Source of the DNA: an uncultured SAR86 cluster bacterium
Lineage (GTDB): Bacteria; Pseudomonadota; Gammaproteobacteria; Magnimaribacterales; D2472
Direction of reading: 5' to 3'
DNA length: 64,000 nt
Assembly (NCBI GenBank): GCA_905181595.1
Contig: CAJIYI010000001.1
Coordinates: forward strand, 835,938-899,937
Shown here: positions 48,209 through 56,943 of the stretch, piece by piece
Layout of the letters: each line of letters opens with the position of its first letter
Numbering within the stretch: position 1 is the first letter of the stretch
Position numbers and translations under genes: made by a program
The notes under the pieces: model-generated
What the model saw: the letters and a program-made list of their open reading frames with translations, nothing else
What the model was told of the DNA's origin: nothing
Databases searched by the model: none

Positions 48209-49445
48209 GAGGGCTTTTTACTTTTAGAAGGATAATTCCGCCCATGATAAACAGAGCTGCGATAGGTATCAAGCCGGATTTAGTATCATTTGTCATGGTA
48301 ACAAAGATAGCTACCATAGCTGGACCCATAAAAGCTCCGGCGCGACCAAACATATTATAAAAACCAAAATATTCACCTGCTTCTTGCTGAGGAATTAAGG
48401 TTGCATAGTAACTTCTAGAAATAGACTGAATGCCACCTTGAATGGCTCCAACCATAGCAGCCAATATATAGAACTCCATTGCACTGGATAGAAAGGCAGA
48501 ATATCCGACCACAATCAGATAAAGGAATATCGTTATAAGCAAAGTATTTTTATCTCCAATGCGAGAGGCTACCTTCGACCAAAGAAGAGTTGTGGGAAAG
48601 GCAACAAATTGCACCAAGATTAAAGCCACAATAATATCGCTGCTAGGCAAACCAAGATTTAAAGCAAAATCTGCTGCCATAGCCATGATGGTATGCACGC
48701 CATCAATGTATAAGAAAAAAGCTAAGAGAAAGATAAAAACATTCTTTTTTGATGAGACAGTTTTAAGGGTATGCAAAACTTTTTGAAAAGCTAAGGTTAA
48801 TTTATTGCCCGGTAAAGTTTCTCCTTGGTCTTTGATCCGCAACATAATTGGGATCAAAAATAATGTCCACCAAACCGAGACACTCAAAAAGGACCACTGG
48901 ACTGCTTCAGCAACACTATTTAAACCAAAAAATTCTGGCTTGATAGTCATAGCAGCATTGAGTAAAAAAAGTGACCCCCCGCCAAGGTAGCCAAAAGCAA
49001 AACCATAGCTTGAAATTTTAGCGATATTAGATTCATCAGAAACTTGGATTAACATTTTGTCATACAGGGTATTGCCTGCAGCAAAACAATAGTTAGCTAT
49101 ACCAAAAAATATTAATGCATAAAGCCATGATCCAGCTGGAATAAAGTAAAGAGCAGCAACAGAAATAATTGCAATGCAGGCAAAACCACTAAATAAAATC
49201 TTAGTCGTTCTAGAAACATCCGTAATCGCTCCAATGAATGGAGATGTAAATAGCAATACAAGATTTGATATGGTTAGGCCCCATCCTAAATAAGCCGTTT
49301 TAACCTCAGCTTCTAAACCAGTTGCCCAAAAATCATTAAAAAATATGGGGAAAAAGGCTGCAATAACAGTGGTCGCAAAAGCTGAGTTTCCGCCGTCATA
49401 TAAGATCCAGGCTTTCGCCTCTGGTGATAACTTAGGCTTGTTCAT
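48195..49445 (-). CDS. MFS transporter, UMF1/Atg22-like family
   Basis: The 416-residue protein has about twelve helices and the family hallmark WILYDGGNSAFATTVIAAFFP near its start, seen as YDGGNSAFATTV, plus ISSYGFAFGYLGGG and GGIQSISRSYYATLIP. Bacterial members are uncharacterised; the fungal relatives export amino acids from vacuoles. The start MNKPKL at 49445 is preferred over one 15 bases upstream on family length, though both lie within the end of the MBL gene. Confidence 0.88.
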   Translation of the reverse strand: MNKPKLSPEAKAWILYDGGNSAFATTVIAAFFPIFFNDFWATGLEAEVKTAYLGWGLTISNLVLLFTSPFIGAITDVSRTTKILFSGFACIAIISVAALYFIPAGSWLYALIFFGIANYCFAAGNTLYDKMLIQVSDESNIAKISSYGFAFGYLGGGSLFLLNAAMTIKPEFFGLNSVAEAVQWSFLSVSVWWTLFLIPIMLRIKDQGETLPGNKLTLAFQKVLHTLKTVSSKKNVFIFLLAFFLYIDGVHTIMAMAADFALNLGLPSSDIIVALILVQFVAFPTTLLWSKVASRIGDKNTLLITIFLYLIVVGYSAFLSSAMEFYILAAMVGAIQGGIQSISRSYYATLIPQQEAGEYFGFYNMFGRAGAFMGPAMVAIFVTMTNDTKSGLIPIAALFIMGGIILLKVKSPHESL

Positions 49446-50457
49446 ACCAACAAATTCCATCGACTAGGTATTTTTTAGCTCGATTTCTTTTAATCAAGCA
49501 ATTTAAATGACCCAGCGCTTCTCCGGTAGCCATGATTAGATTGCTGTCATCAATCTCTCTTTTGAACAGAATATCAAATACATCAACTGACCTTTTAGGT
49601 TTAGCTAAAGCAGCATGCAGCTTATCAAGAGAAGTTTCATGGTGATCAATGAGAGCATGAAGTCTTTTGTGCGCTCCTACAAAAGGTCGACCATGTCCTG
49701 GCAGCACCAATACATCTTCTGGCAAGGCTTTAATTAATTTGTGGCAACTAGAAATCCAATCTTCCACCGGATTAGCCTCTGGCTCTGTCGGGAAAATACC
49801 TACATGAGAGCTTATAGTTGGTAATAGCTGATCGCCGCTAATAAAAATATTTAACTCTTTTGAGAACAAGCATAGATGTTCTAGGGTATGGCCACTGCCA
49901 TCAATGACCAACCACTCAATGCCATTGATGTTGATCGAATCCTGGTCCTTTAAGCGAGTATATGAGTGAGGAAGAGGATGGATAATTGATCCAAAAAAAC
50001 CAAATCTTTTGGTAAAAGATTCAATTTGTTCCACCGTCATGCCTGCTTGGGTATAAAAATTGATTGCTTCATTTGGAACATGATCACCAGTATCAGCTGC
50101 CAACATTCGACATTGAAGATAGTCCGTCCTGCTCATACTAAAAGAGGTCTTATAATTTTCTACGAACCAACCCGCCATTCCAATGTGGTCAGGATGCATG
50201 TGAGTAACTATAACGTCGTTGATAGTAAGCTCCTCTGATTCAATAAGGTCTTTCCATGCATTTTTGGTATCGTCTAGATGCATTCCAGTGTCCACCAGTG
50301 TGAGATTGGTATTTGGCCCTAGGGCCCATAGGTTGATGTGGTTCAGCGACATGGGTAGTGGCATCCTTACCCAGCGAACATGCTCATTGATTACAAATGA
50401 GGTTCCAGACTTGGGAACTGTATCGATTGGAAATTCTAGTCTATGTTCAGTGCTCAT
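49432..50457 (-). CDS. MBL-fold metallo-hydrolase
   Basis: The 341-residue protein has the zinc motif VTHMHPDHIGMAGW near residue 84, a later histidine in IDGSGHTLEHLCLF, an Asp in FISGDQLL and a distal His in LVLPGHGRPFVG. The C-terminal 100 residues form a helical region like that of LACTB2- or RNase Z-related hydrolases with a winged-helix-like tail. The substrate could be a thioester, lactone or nucleic acid. Its end overlaps the UMF1 gene. Confidence 0.85.
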   Translation of the reverse strand: MSTEHRLEFPIDTVPKSGTSFVINEHVRWVRMPLPMSLNHINLWALGPNTNLTLVDTGMHLDDTKNAWKDLIESEELTINDVIVTHMHPDHIGMAGWFVENYKTSFSMSRTDYLQCRMLAADTGDHVPNEAINFYTQAGMTVEQIESFTKRFGFFGSIIHPLPHSYTRLKDQDSININGIEWLVIDGSGHTLEHLCLFSKELNIFISGDQLLPTISSHVGIFPTEPEANPVEDWISSCHKLIKALPEDVLVLPGHGRPFVGAHKRLHALIDHHETSLDKLHAALAKPKRSVDVFDILFKREIDDSNLIMATGEALGHLNCLIKRNRAKKYLVDGICWYEQA

Positions 50458-50459
50458 GA

Positions 50460-50489
50460 TTGATTATGTGGTGGGTAGTTGCGTATACT
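50460..50489 (+). promoter_or_regulatory. Promoter of the 33-residue membrane peptide, predicted leaderless
   Basis: TTGATT (50460-50465), an 18-base spacer and TATACT (50484-50489) precede the ATG at 50496 by exactly six bases, so transcription should begin at the start codon. Confidence 0.5.
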
Positions 50490-50495
50490 TAGGCT

Positions 50496-50597
50496 ATGGA
50501 TGAAGACTCACAAACAATTAAAAGTTTAAGCTTTTTTGTCATTGGCATAGGTGCATTAGTATTTTTGATTGGCATTGTAGCCTATTTATTTAATTAA
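50496..50597 (+). CDS. Predicted 33-residue single-span membrane peptide
   Basis: The frame gives an acidic start (MDEDSQTIKS) and one long hydrophobic helix ending YLFN. It lies between the divergent MBL gene and the convergent NTF2-like gene, overlapping the latter by eight bases. A promoter with exact leaderless geometry supports it. Function is unknown. Confidence 0.5.
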   Translation: MDEDSQTIKSLSFFVIGIGALVFLIGIVAYLFN

Positions 50598-51210
50598 CTT
50601 TTATCTTGCCTGGCTTAGAGCCTCGATTTAAAGCTTTCAAAAAATTATTGGCCTCAGCTGGTTCTGACACATCTGTATCTCTCACATAATCACTGCCCCA
50701 GAAATCTTTCCACGAGGGAAATAAGTCGTGGAAAAATCCTTCATAAGGATCCTCATTTGGCCAACGCATCTTCTTGTCGCCTAGTGGCGGTTTATTAATA
50801 TCGGAGGCATACCAATACATTGGCAGCCTTTTATGGAACAGCCATGTGCCGTCTACTCTTTTATAGGAATCCCAATAAAGCATTTGCATAATTACCCAAT
50901 CTGTCTTTGTTTCATGCTCATTCTTTGAATACACCAAGCCGATAGCAGAGTCAGCAGACTCAAATTCAATAATGTGATTACCAATATGATGAGAGGTGCC
51001 TGTAAATTTATCTCTAAAGGTGGAATCAGCCCATGCTTTAAGAGCTTGACGTCCCTCCCCGTTTTTACCCACCCTGACATCGGGAACAAATAGATTCACG
51101 TGCATATCCAAGTCTCGCATATCTAGTGTTACAGAGTATTTTGCAGCAAGCTGCCTAATTTCATCCAAGGATTCTAAGCGATCAAGCCTTTCCTCTATGC
51201 TCATGCTCAT
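50590..51210 (-). CDS. NTF2-fold (SnoaL-like) protein
   Basis: The 206-residue protein carries the SnoaL_4 pattern: an N-terminal helix EERLDRLESLDEIRQLAAKY, LDMRDLDMHVNLFVPDVRV, and TSHHIGNHIIEF, with a 60-residue extension after the domain. Relatives include dehydratases, ring-hydroxylating dioxygenase beta subunits and ketosteroid-isomerase-like enzymes. The ATG at 51210 overlaps the HIT stop (ATGA). As the last gene of the lipid operon it could act on the same substrate; no catalytic assignment is certain. Confidence 0.75.
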   Translation of the reverse strand: MSMSIEERLDRLESLDEIRQLAAKYSVTLDMRDLDMHVNLFVPDVRVGKNGEGRQALKAWADSTFRDKFTGTSHHIGNHIIEFESADSAIGLVYSKNEHETKTDWVIMQMLYWDSYKRVDGTWLFHKRLPMYWYASDINKPPLGDKKMRWPNEDPYEGFFHDLFPSWKDFWGSDYVRDTDVSEPAEANNFLKALNRGSKPGKIKVN

Positions 51211-51545
51211 CCTGGAGGCCAAGTTAGTGATCGGCCACTCAGTAAATGCAAGTGGAGATGAAAAACACTTTGCCCAGCATTGGCTCCATTGTTAGTCACT
51301 AATCTAAAAGTATCGTCAAGCTCTAGCATCCTTGAGACCTCGCCAGCCACAAGCATCAAATGACCTAGTAGCGCTTGATCTTCTGGAGTTGCATCTGAAA
51401 GCTTGGGAATAGCTTTTTTTGGAATAATCAGAAGATGTGTTGGCGCTTGAGGTTGGATATCTTTAAAAACAAGAGCAAGCTCATCTTCATAAATTATGTC
51501 AGCAGGAATCTCTTTGTTTATTATTTTTGTAAAAATAGTTTCCAT
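51207..51545 (-). CDS. HIT family (HINT-like) protein
   Basis: The 112-residue protein is a histidine triad hydrolase with DELALVFKDIQPQAPTHLL and the triad HLHLHLL near the C-terminus. HINT-type enzymes hydrolyse purine nucleoside phosphoramidates and acyl-adenylates. It is coupled to the NTF2-like gene and follows the DedA gene by four bases. Confidence 0.92.
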   Translation of the reverse strand: METIFTKIINKEIPADIIYEDELALVFKDIQPQAPTHLLIIPKKAIPKLSDATPEDQALLGHLMLVAGEVSRMLELDDTFRLVTNNGANAGQSVFHLHLHLLSGRSLTWPPG

Positions 51546-51549
51546 TCAG

Positions 51550-52248
51550 CTATATCAAAAATCTAAATAATCTAAATCCCACATAGAAAACACCAATAGA
51601 CATGCTAAGGGCTAAGATAATTACCAATAAGTCTCGAATAGATTTTAAAAATTTTCCATCCGGAGAATTGGATAAAAGCTGCTGAACCAAAAACAGCAAA
51701 GCAACAATAGACAAAAATGCAATAATTAAAGTAATCATAATTATGTGAATATAGGCGCTACCGAGACTACAAGCAAGGCTAAAGCGCAAGGCCCATGCAA
51801 GACAAGCGATAATATCTGCAATATAAAATCTTTTTAATTCAAGATCTGTAATGCCTAACAAGAAAGGTACCAATGGTCTAATTGCTGGAATAAATCTGCC
51901 TATCACAACAGTATAAGGCCCAAATCGATTAAGAAATTTTTGAGTACGCTGAATGCCCTTTTGGCGTTTTTGAAGAAAATTGGATGCCATGAAAGATGGT
52001 CCAAATATTTTTCCAACAAGAAATCCTGATATGTCGCCCAGATGAGATCCAGCAAATGCAATGCTGCAAATCCATGGCAACGTTAAAAGTTCAGTATTGT
52101 ACAAGTAAACACATAAAGAAAATAAAATTGCACTAGGCATAAAACTGCCGGTGATAATCATAGATTCCATGAAGCCAAATAAGAATACTAGAAACCATGC
52201 GTATTCAGGATTGGTTTCTAGAAAAAATTGAATTTTATCAAATGGCAT
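51550..52248 (-). CDS. DedA family membrane protein
   Basis: The 232-residue protein has five or six predicted helices and the DedA core: ESMIITGSFMPSAILF, GSHLGDISGFLVGKIFG and the conserved GRFIPAIRPLVPFLLGI. DedA proteins are now viewed as lipid flippases for undecaprenyl phosphate or phosphatidylethanolamine. It is in the same run as the crotonase genes (four-base gap). Confidence 0.88.
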   Translation of the reverse strand: MPFDKIQFFLETNPEYAWFLVFLFGFMESMIITGSFMPSAILFSLCVYLYNTELLTLPWICSIAFAGSHLGDISGFLVGKIFGPSFMASNFLQKRQKGIQRTQKFLNRFGPYTVVIGRFIPAIRPLVPFLLGITDLELKRFYIADIIACLAWALRFSLACSLGSAYIHIIMITLIIAFLSIVALLFLVQQLLSNSPDGKFLKSIRDLLVIILALSMSIGVFYVGFRLFRFLI

Positions 52249-52252
52249 AAAT

Positions 52253-52993
52253 TTATCCTTTTCTTGAAAAAAATTTCTCTATCGCTTTTATGTTATCTTC
52301 GGAGCCATACAGCCTCTTCATTGCTTTTGTCTCTAAGTCCCTTGCTGCAGAAAGAGCATCAGCATTAAAGGATTTTAGAATTGCTTTGGTTTCTATAATT
52401 GAAGCGAGGGATTGTTCGTTTAATTGATGGGCATAATCTATAGCTTTATCGTAATAGTCCTCTCCTAGGTATTTAGCCATGCCAAAATCAAAATACTCCT
52501 TGCCACTTATCCACTCTGCTCCAAATAATACTTGGGCAGCCTTTTGATAGCCAAGTGATTGAAATAATAACAGTGAGCTTCCTACTTCAGGAGCTAAGCC
52601 CAGATCTGAAAAAGGGTATTTAACTTTTGCATTAGGGCTAATAAAGATGGCATCAAAATGCAGAAGAATAGTCGCACCTCCGCCAATGGCAGTTCCATCA
52701 ACAGCAGCAATGAGGGGCTTTTTATAATTAATCAAAGCATCAACGCAAGTTTCAAATGGCTCTTCATAGTTTGCGCCGCCATCCCCCACCATACTTGCCA
52801 GATCAACACCGGAAGAAAAAGTATTGCTTGCTCCTGTCACAATCACGGAATGAACCTCTGGATTTTCGCTCGCTGAATTCAGCGCATCTCTTAACAATCC
52901 CCATAGATCAGCATCAAAAGCATTTTTTGTTTCCGGGCGATTGAGCGTAAGAAGCTGGACCTTATCAATGGTCTCGATTAGAAGTTTGCTCAT
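52253..52993 (-). CDS. Enoyl-CoA hydratase/isomerase family protein, ECI-like
   Basis: The 246-residue crotonase-fold protein has NRPETKNAFDADLWGLL, FSSGVDLASM, and AAVDGTAIGGGATILLHFD for the oxyanion hole. FSDLGLAPEVGSSLLL has a single glutamate at the position used by peroxisomal delta3-delta2-enoyl-CoA isomerases. It overlaps the next crotonase by four bases, in a run with two thiolase-like genes, so it probably handles a double bond in the same acyl-CoA substrate. Confidence 0.85.
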   Translation of the reverse strand: MSKLLIETIDKVQLLTLNRPETKNAFDADLWGLLRDALNSASENPEVHSVIVTGASNTFSSGVDLASMVGDGGANYEEPFETCVDALINYKKPLIAAVDGTAIGGGATILLHFDAIFISPNAKVKYPFSDLGLAPEVGSSLLLFQSLGYQKAAQVLFGAEWISGKEYFDFGMAKYLGEDYYDKAIDYAHQLNEQSLASIIETKAILKSFNADALSAARDLETKAMKRLYGSEDNIKAIEKFFSRKG

Positions 52994-53787
52994 TTTCCCT
53001 TAAAGTTAGGTTTACGTTTTTCTGCAAAAGCGGTTAGGCCTTCCATCATGTCTTCTGATGCAAAAATTGGCTGGCCAATTTCAAGCTCTTTTTCTAGAGC
53101 CTCAGCCTCAGGGTAGCTTTCATCAAGCTCTCGAAGAGATCTAACAATTGCTTGAATGGACAATGGTGCATTTGCACTGATGGTCTCTGCGATCTCCATT
53201 GCATGAGATAAAGCATCTCCATCTTCAACCATGTGACCTATTAGCCCAAATCTTAATGCCTCTTCAGCAGATATTCGACGACCAGTTAGCAGAGCCTCTG
53301 CCGCCAAGGTGTAAGGTATTTGTCTTCTTAAGCGAACGGTAGAACCTCCAAGCGGAAATAGCCCTCGCAAAGGTTCGGATAGACCGAAAACAGCAGACTT
53401 TCCTGCAACTCTGACATCCGTGCCTTGCAGAATTTCTGTGCCACCAGCCAAAGCAAATCCTTCAACGGCTGCAATAATAGGTTTGTTTGGGCGGTTGTGT
53501 CTTAAAAGTGATTGCCAATGAAGATCTGGGATAACTTTTAGTTTCTCCATCATTTCTGCATCTTCATTTCCTTCTTTCATAGCACTAAGATCAGCGCCGG
53601 AACAAAAAGTTCCACCTGCACCAGTCAATACAGCGCATCTTAAATTTGGATCTTCATCAAGTTTTCTCCAAGCCTCATAAATAGTTACAAGCATTCCTGG
53701 ACTCAAAGCATTTCTTTTTTCTGGTCTATTTAAGGTGATGACCATTATGTGGCCCTTCTCTTCTACAATTGCATGATCTGTGTTCAT
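52990..53787 (-). CDS. Enoyl-CoA hydratase (crotonase family)
   Basis: The 265-residue protein has NRPEKRNALSPGML, FCSGADLSAM, AAVEGFALAGGTEILQGTD, and VFGLSEPLRGLFPLGGS with a glutamate in GLSEP. The pattern resembles the actinobacterial EchA group more than E. coli FadB. It should hydrate a 2-enoyl-CoA. It follows the first thiolase-like gene by 12 bases in the same operon. Confidence 0.85.
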   Translation of the reverse strand: MNTDHAIVEEKGHIMVITLNRPEKRNALSPGMLVTIYEAWRKLDEDPNLRCAVLTGAGGTFCSGADLSAMKEGNEDAEMMEKLKVIPDLHWQSLLRHNRPNKPIIAAVEGFALAGGTEILQGTDVRVAGKSAVFGLSEPLRGLFPLGGSTVRLRRQIPYTLAAEALLTGRRISAEEALRFGLIGHMVEDGDALSHAMEIAETISANAPLSIQAIVRSLRELDESYPEAEALEKELEIGQPIFASEDMMEGLTAFAEKRKPNFKGK

Positions 53788-53799
53788 TGATATCTCCGA

Positions 53800-54948
53800 T
53801 TAGTCTTTGGTAGAGGAAACAATCCACATTGCAAAAAATTGTGCTGCGCCACCGTAGGCATGACCCATAGATATTTTTGCATCTTCCACCTGATGATCTT
53901 CAGCCAAGCCCATTACTTGAAGAGCAGCCTCACCAAAACGAATCATTCCGGATGCTCCAATGGGGTTAGAAGATAGAACTCCGCCTGACATATTTACAGG
54001 GAGGCTTCCATCCATAGCTGTCACACCCTCATCAGTTAATTTCCAACCTTCTCCTAAATCACAAAATCCTAGATTCTCTAGCCACATGGGCTCATACCAA
54101 GAAAATGGAACATAAATCTCTGCGCAATCAATTTCAGTTCTTGGGTTCTGAATTCCGGCTTGCTGGTATATGTCTTTAGCACAATCTATTCCGCCTTGCG
54201 GATTGACCTCATCACGGCCTGCAGAAAGAGTTCCCTCTGATCTAACCGCCATGCCTCTAATCCAAGCCACATTTCTTGAGCCCACTCTGTCTTCTGAGGT
54301 AATAACCATGGCACAAGCTCCATCGGAAGATGGACAGCTTTCTAAATATCGCAAGGGTTCCCAAAGCATAGGAGTTTCGCTCACCATTTTTTCATCTATG
54401 CCAGGTATTTGAAGATGCGCCAAAGGATTTTTTAAAGCATTTTGTCGATCCTTAGCAGCAACCTTCCATCCAATATGTTCGGGTGGCTCGTAACGACGAA
54501 TGTACTCACGAATAAATGGAGCAAAGTAGCCTCCAGCACCTGCATTAATGTGAGGTGAATAAGGGTATCTTGGAGATAAGGCCCATGTTGCATTTGATTC
54601 TGATTGTTTTTCAAACGTAACAGTTAATACGGTTTTAAATTGTCCAGAGCACACATGTGAGGCTGCTATTACAGCCGTGCTGCCACCCACGCTTCCGGCG
54701 GTATGAACCCTTAAAACAGGTTTGCCTACCGCGCCAATTGCATCAGCAAGATATAACTCAGGCATGATGACCCCTTCAAACATATCGGGAGCTTTACCCA
54801 GAACAACCGCGTCAACGGCGTCCCATTCTATGTCTGCTGCTAGCATTGCTTTGTCTATGGCTTCACGAACCAAGCCTGCCATGGACACATCTCTTCTCTT
54901 TGAATCGTAGTTAGTTTGACCAACACCTATGACGCCTGCTTGAATCAT
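53800..54948 (-). CDS. Thiolase-fold lipid-transfer-type protein (Ltp/SCP-x like), no catalytic cysteine
   Basis: The 382-residue protein has the SCP-x thiolase fold, but the nucleophile loop reads RVHTAGSVGGSTAV, with Gly85 where thiolases have cysteine. The HPIGASG histidine is replaced in SSNPIGASGMIRFGEAA, and the C-terminal loop is GHAYGGAAQFFAMWI. Loss of the cysteine is typical of Ltp-type aldolases, which pair with DUF35 proteins to cleave steroid side chains by retro-aldol chemistry. Its ATG overlaps the stop of the second thiolase-like gene, consistent with a heteromeric complex. The substrate is inferred. Confidence 0.85.
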   Translation of the reverse strand: MIQAGVIGVGQTNYDSKRRDVSMAGLVREAIDKAMLAADIEWDAVDAVVLGKAPDMFEGVIMPELYLADAIGAVGKPVLRVHTAGSVGGSTAVIAASHVCSGQFKTVLTVTFEKQSESNATWALSPRYPYSPHINAGAGGYFAPFIREYIRRYEPPEHIGWKVAAKDRQNALKNPLAHLQIPGIDEKMVSETPMLWEPLRYLESCPSSDGACAMVITSEDRVGSRNVAWIRGMAVRSEGTLSAGRDEVNPQGGIDCAKDIYQQAGIQNPRTEIDCAEIYVPFSWYEPMWLENLGFCDLGEGWKLTDEGVTAMDGSLPVNMSGGVLSSNPIGASGMIRFGEAALQVMGLAEDHQVEDAKISMGHAYGGAAQFFAMWIVSSTKD

Positions 54949-56000
54949 TTATGTCTCTCCAAATGAACAACCATGTTGTGTTGAAGGCAAGGACCAGAGG
55001 ATGCATGAGCAATTCCATGATCTGATTGATCGCTTACAAGTGATTGAAACGTTTTTCCAATGGCGTCTAGACCTGCACACATCATCACATTTCCAACCAA
55101 GGGACCGCCAGATAAATTTGTGGGAACATTTGTTAAGTTTAAAAGCTTTCTTAAAAATGGTACTTCATGACTGAATTGAGTGTGTAGCTCAGCCACATCA
55201 AAATTAATGTTCTTTAGGTTCAGATTAGTAATTGCATTTTGGATAGTTGGAGATGTTGCTAAATCTCTCGAGCCTAGATTTGAAGATTCAATGCTGTGAT
55301 CAATTCCCTCAATCCAAATAGGGTTATCGGTAAATTCAAAAGCTTTATCTTCTGAGGCAATCACCATTGCAGATGCTCCATCAGATATTGGAGGACAGTC
55401 AAAACCTCTAAGGGGAGAAGAAATTAATGAATCGGCTTGATAAAGATCCTCACTTACATGATCAGTCAAAAGTGCGTTTGGATTATTTGCTGCATTATTC
55501 CTGGCCTCAATAACTGTTGCCATCATTTCATCGTGGGTAATAATTTTTTGCTGCAATAATATCTGAGCTTGCAAAGCAGCCAAGCTAACCCGATCAGGCC
55601 AAAGCGGAGAAATATAGTAAGGGTCCATCTGCAAAGAAATAATTGAATCAAGGTTTCCCGGTGAAGATTTACCAAAACCATAAATTAATGCGGTGTCTGC
55701 ATCACCCATCTTAATTTTTAACATAGACTCATAGAGTGCCCAAGCTGCATCCATCTCAACGTGTGATTCTTTAATGGGAGGACTTGTTTGGATCGCAGAT
55801 AACCCTTCAACAAATGCAAAAGCTGCACCTTGGAGATAATCACAGCTTCCAGAGCAAGTGAAGCCAATATCATCTTGCGATATGCCTAGATCATTAAAAA
55901 CCTTATGCACAACCGGCATAATAAGTTCTACTTCATTTAAAGCGCCTGCATTAGGCAATATCTTGTGCTGTGCGTAACCTACTACTGCTACTTTTTTCAT
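54945..56000 (-). CDS. Second thiolase-fold lipid-transfer-type protein, no catalytic cysteine
   Basis: The 351-residue thiolase-fold protein has GFTCSGSCDYLQGAAFAFV near residue 45 and SHVEMDAAWALYESML at the usual nucleophile position, where Met-Asp replaces the cysteine motif. Later blocks are LIYGFGKSSPG, CPPISDGASAMVIA and the C-terminal NLSGGPLVGNVMMCAGL. It resembles the Ltp3/Ltp4-type proteins of actinobacteria that are needed for C-24-branched sterol side-chain breakdown. It is coupled by four-base overlaps to both neighbours. Confidence 0.85.
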   Translation of the reverse strand: MKKVAVVGYAQHKILPNAGALNEVELIMPVVHKVFNDLGISQDDIGFTCSGSCDYLQGAAFAFVEGLSAIQTSPPIKESHVEMDAAWALYESMLKIKMGDADTALIYGFGKSSPGNLDSIISLQMDPYYISPLWPDRVSLAALQAQILLQQKIITHDEMMATVIEARNNAANNPNALLTDHVSEDLYQADSLISSPLRGFDCPPISDGASAMVIASEDKAFEFTDNPIWIEGIDHSIESSNLGSRDLATSPTIQNAITNLNLKNINFDVAELHTQFSHEVPFLRKLLNLTNVPTNLSGGPLVGNVMMCAGLDAIGKTFQSLVSDQSDHGIAHASSGPCLQHNMVVHLERHK

Positions 56001-56497
56001 GATGGTTTAAACCTTAAAGTGGATACATCAACATCTGGTTCATCAATAGGAGCGAACCATTTAATATTCTCTAATGAATGAGTCCATTCATCTTTTGGTT
56101 TCCAGACTGCCTGAACCCGCATTCCAATTCTAATTTGGTCAATTTCAATATCCTGCACTAAATGCAAAAAGGAAATATCAGCTTCATCAAGTCGAATCAT
56201 GGCGCAAACATAGGGAGGCACTATTGGGTTGCCTGGAATTGGTATGTGCACCACAGTAAAAGATTCCACGCAGCCTTTGTCTGTTAAAGGCACTTCAATG
56301 GATGTTGCAATTCCGCATCTTGGGCAACTCCCTCTAGGCGGAACATAAACGGCCTTGCATTTAGGACATGATTGCCCAACCAACCTGCCCTCTTTTACTT
56401 GATTCAAAAAAGTGGTGGTTGCTGAGCCAGCTGTGTATTGATACTCAAGATGAATAAAGGATTCTTTGTAATCTTTAGGTGCTTGATCGTCGCTCAT
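55997..56497 (-). CDS. DUF35 zinc-ribbon OB-fold protein
   Basis: The 166-residue protein has an N-terminal zinc ribbon with all four cysteines (Cys44, Cys47, Cys58, Cys61; CPKCKAVYVPPRGSCPRCG) and a C-terminal OB-fold (VESFTVVHIPIPGNP and IRIGMRVQAVWK). DUF35 proteins act as partners of thiolase-fold enzymes, for example in Ltp2-ChsH2 aldolases, and supply part of the active site or CoA channel. It is coupled to the thiolase-like gene and to the second DUF35 gene. Confidence 0.9.
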   Translation of the reverse strand: MSDDQAPKDYKESFIHLEYQYTAGSATTTFLNQVKEGRLVGQSCPKCKAVYVPPRGSCPRCGIATSIEVPLTDKGCVESFTVVHIPIPGNPIVPPYVCAMIRLDEADISFLHLVQDIEIDQIRIGMRVQAVWKPKDEWTHSLENIKWFAPIDEPDVDVSTLRFKPS

Positions 56498-56943
56498 GAT
56501 TCTAAAATAAAATAATTAATGTCTGTGATGGCTTCGGTTGGATTCTCAGACCAAACAGGTAAAACTTTTTTTCCAATACTAAGATCAGATTCATCGCAAT
56601 CGGAAACCATGTGAAGCATGGCTGTATCTGCACCATCCAACTTAATGAGAGCAAATGCAAAGGGTGTTTTTAAGAGGTGATGAGATCGAGGTGAGTTTAC
56701 CCAGCTCCAAGACTCAATGGTTCCACCAGGGCCAACTTCAACAATTTCAGTTAAAGCTTCTCTTGTATCTGGATCGTATTCAGCGGCTGGAGCAAAAACT
56801 TTTTGAGCTTTGCTTTTGGTTCCAAAAATTTTCTTTTGAGATAAGCCTTCAAAAAACTTAGACATCACTGGACCGCTTGAACGCTTATATTTATACGAAA
56901 GCTCAAAAGGAGCTTCTAATAAATTGATCTTGCTGTCATTCAT
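56494..56943 (-). CDS. DUF35 OB-fold protein lacking the zinc ribbon cysteines
   Basis: The 149-residue protein has the same layout as its neighbour (GPVMSKFFEGLSQKKIFGTK, then TIESWSWVNSP and an OB-fold ending SIGKKVLPVW). All four zinc-binding cysteines are replaced in the segment KSKAQKVFAPAAEYDPDTRE, so it should not bind zinc there. Two thiolase-like and two DUF35 genes side by side suggest two enzyme-partner pairs or one mixed complex. Confidence 0.82.
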   Translation of the reverse strand: MNDSKINLLEAPFELSYKYKRSSGPVMSKFFEGLSQKKIFGTKSKAQKVFAPAAEYDPDTREALTEIVEVGPGGTIESWSWVNSPRSHHLLKTPFAFALIKLDGADTAMLHMVSDCDESDLSIGKKVLPVWSENPTEAITDINYFILES

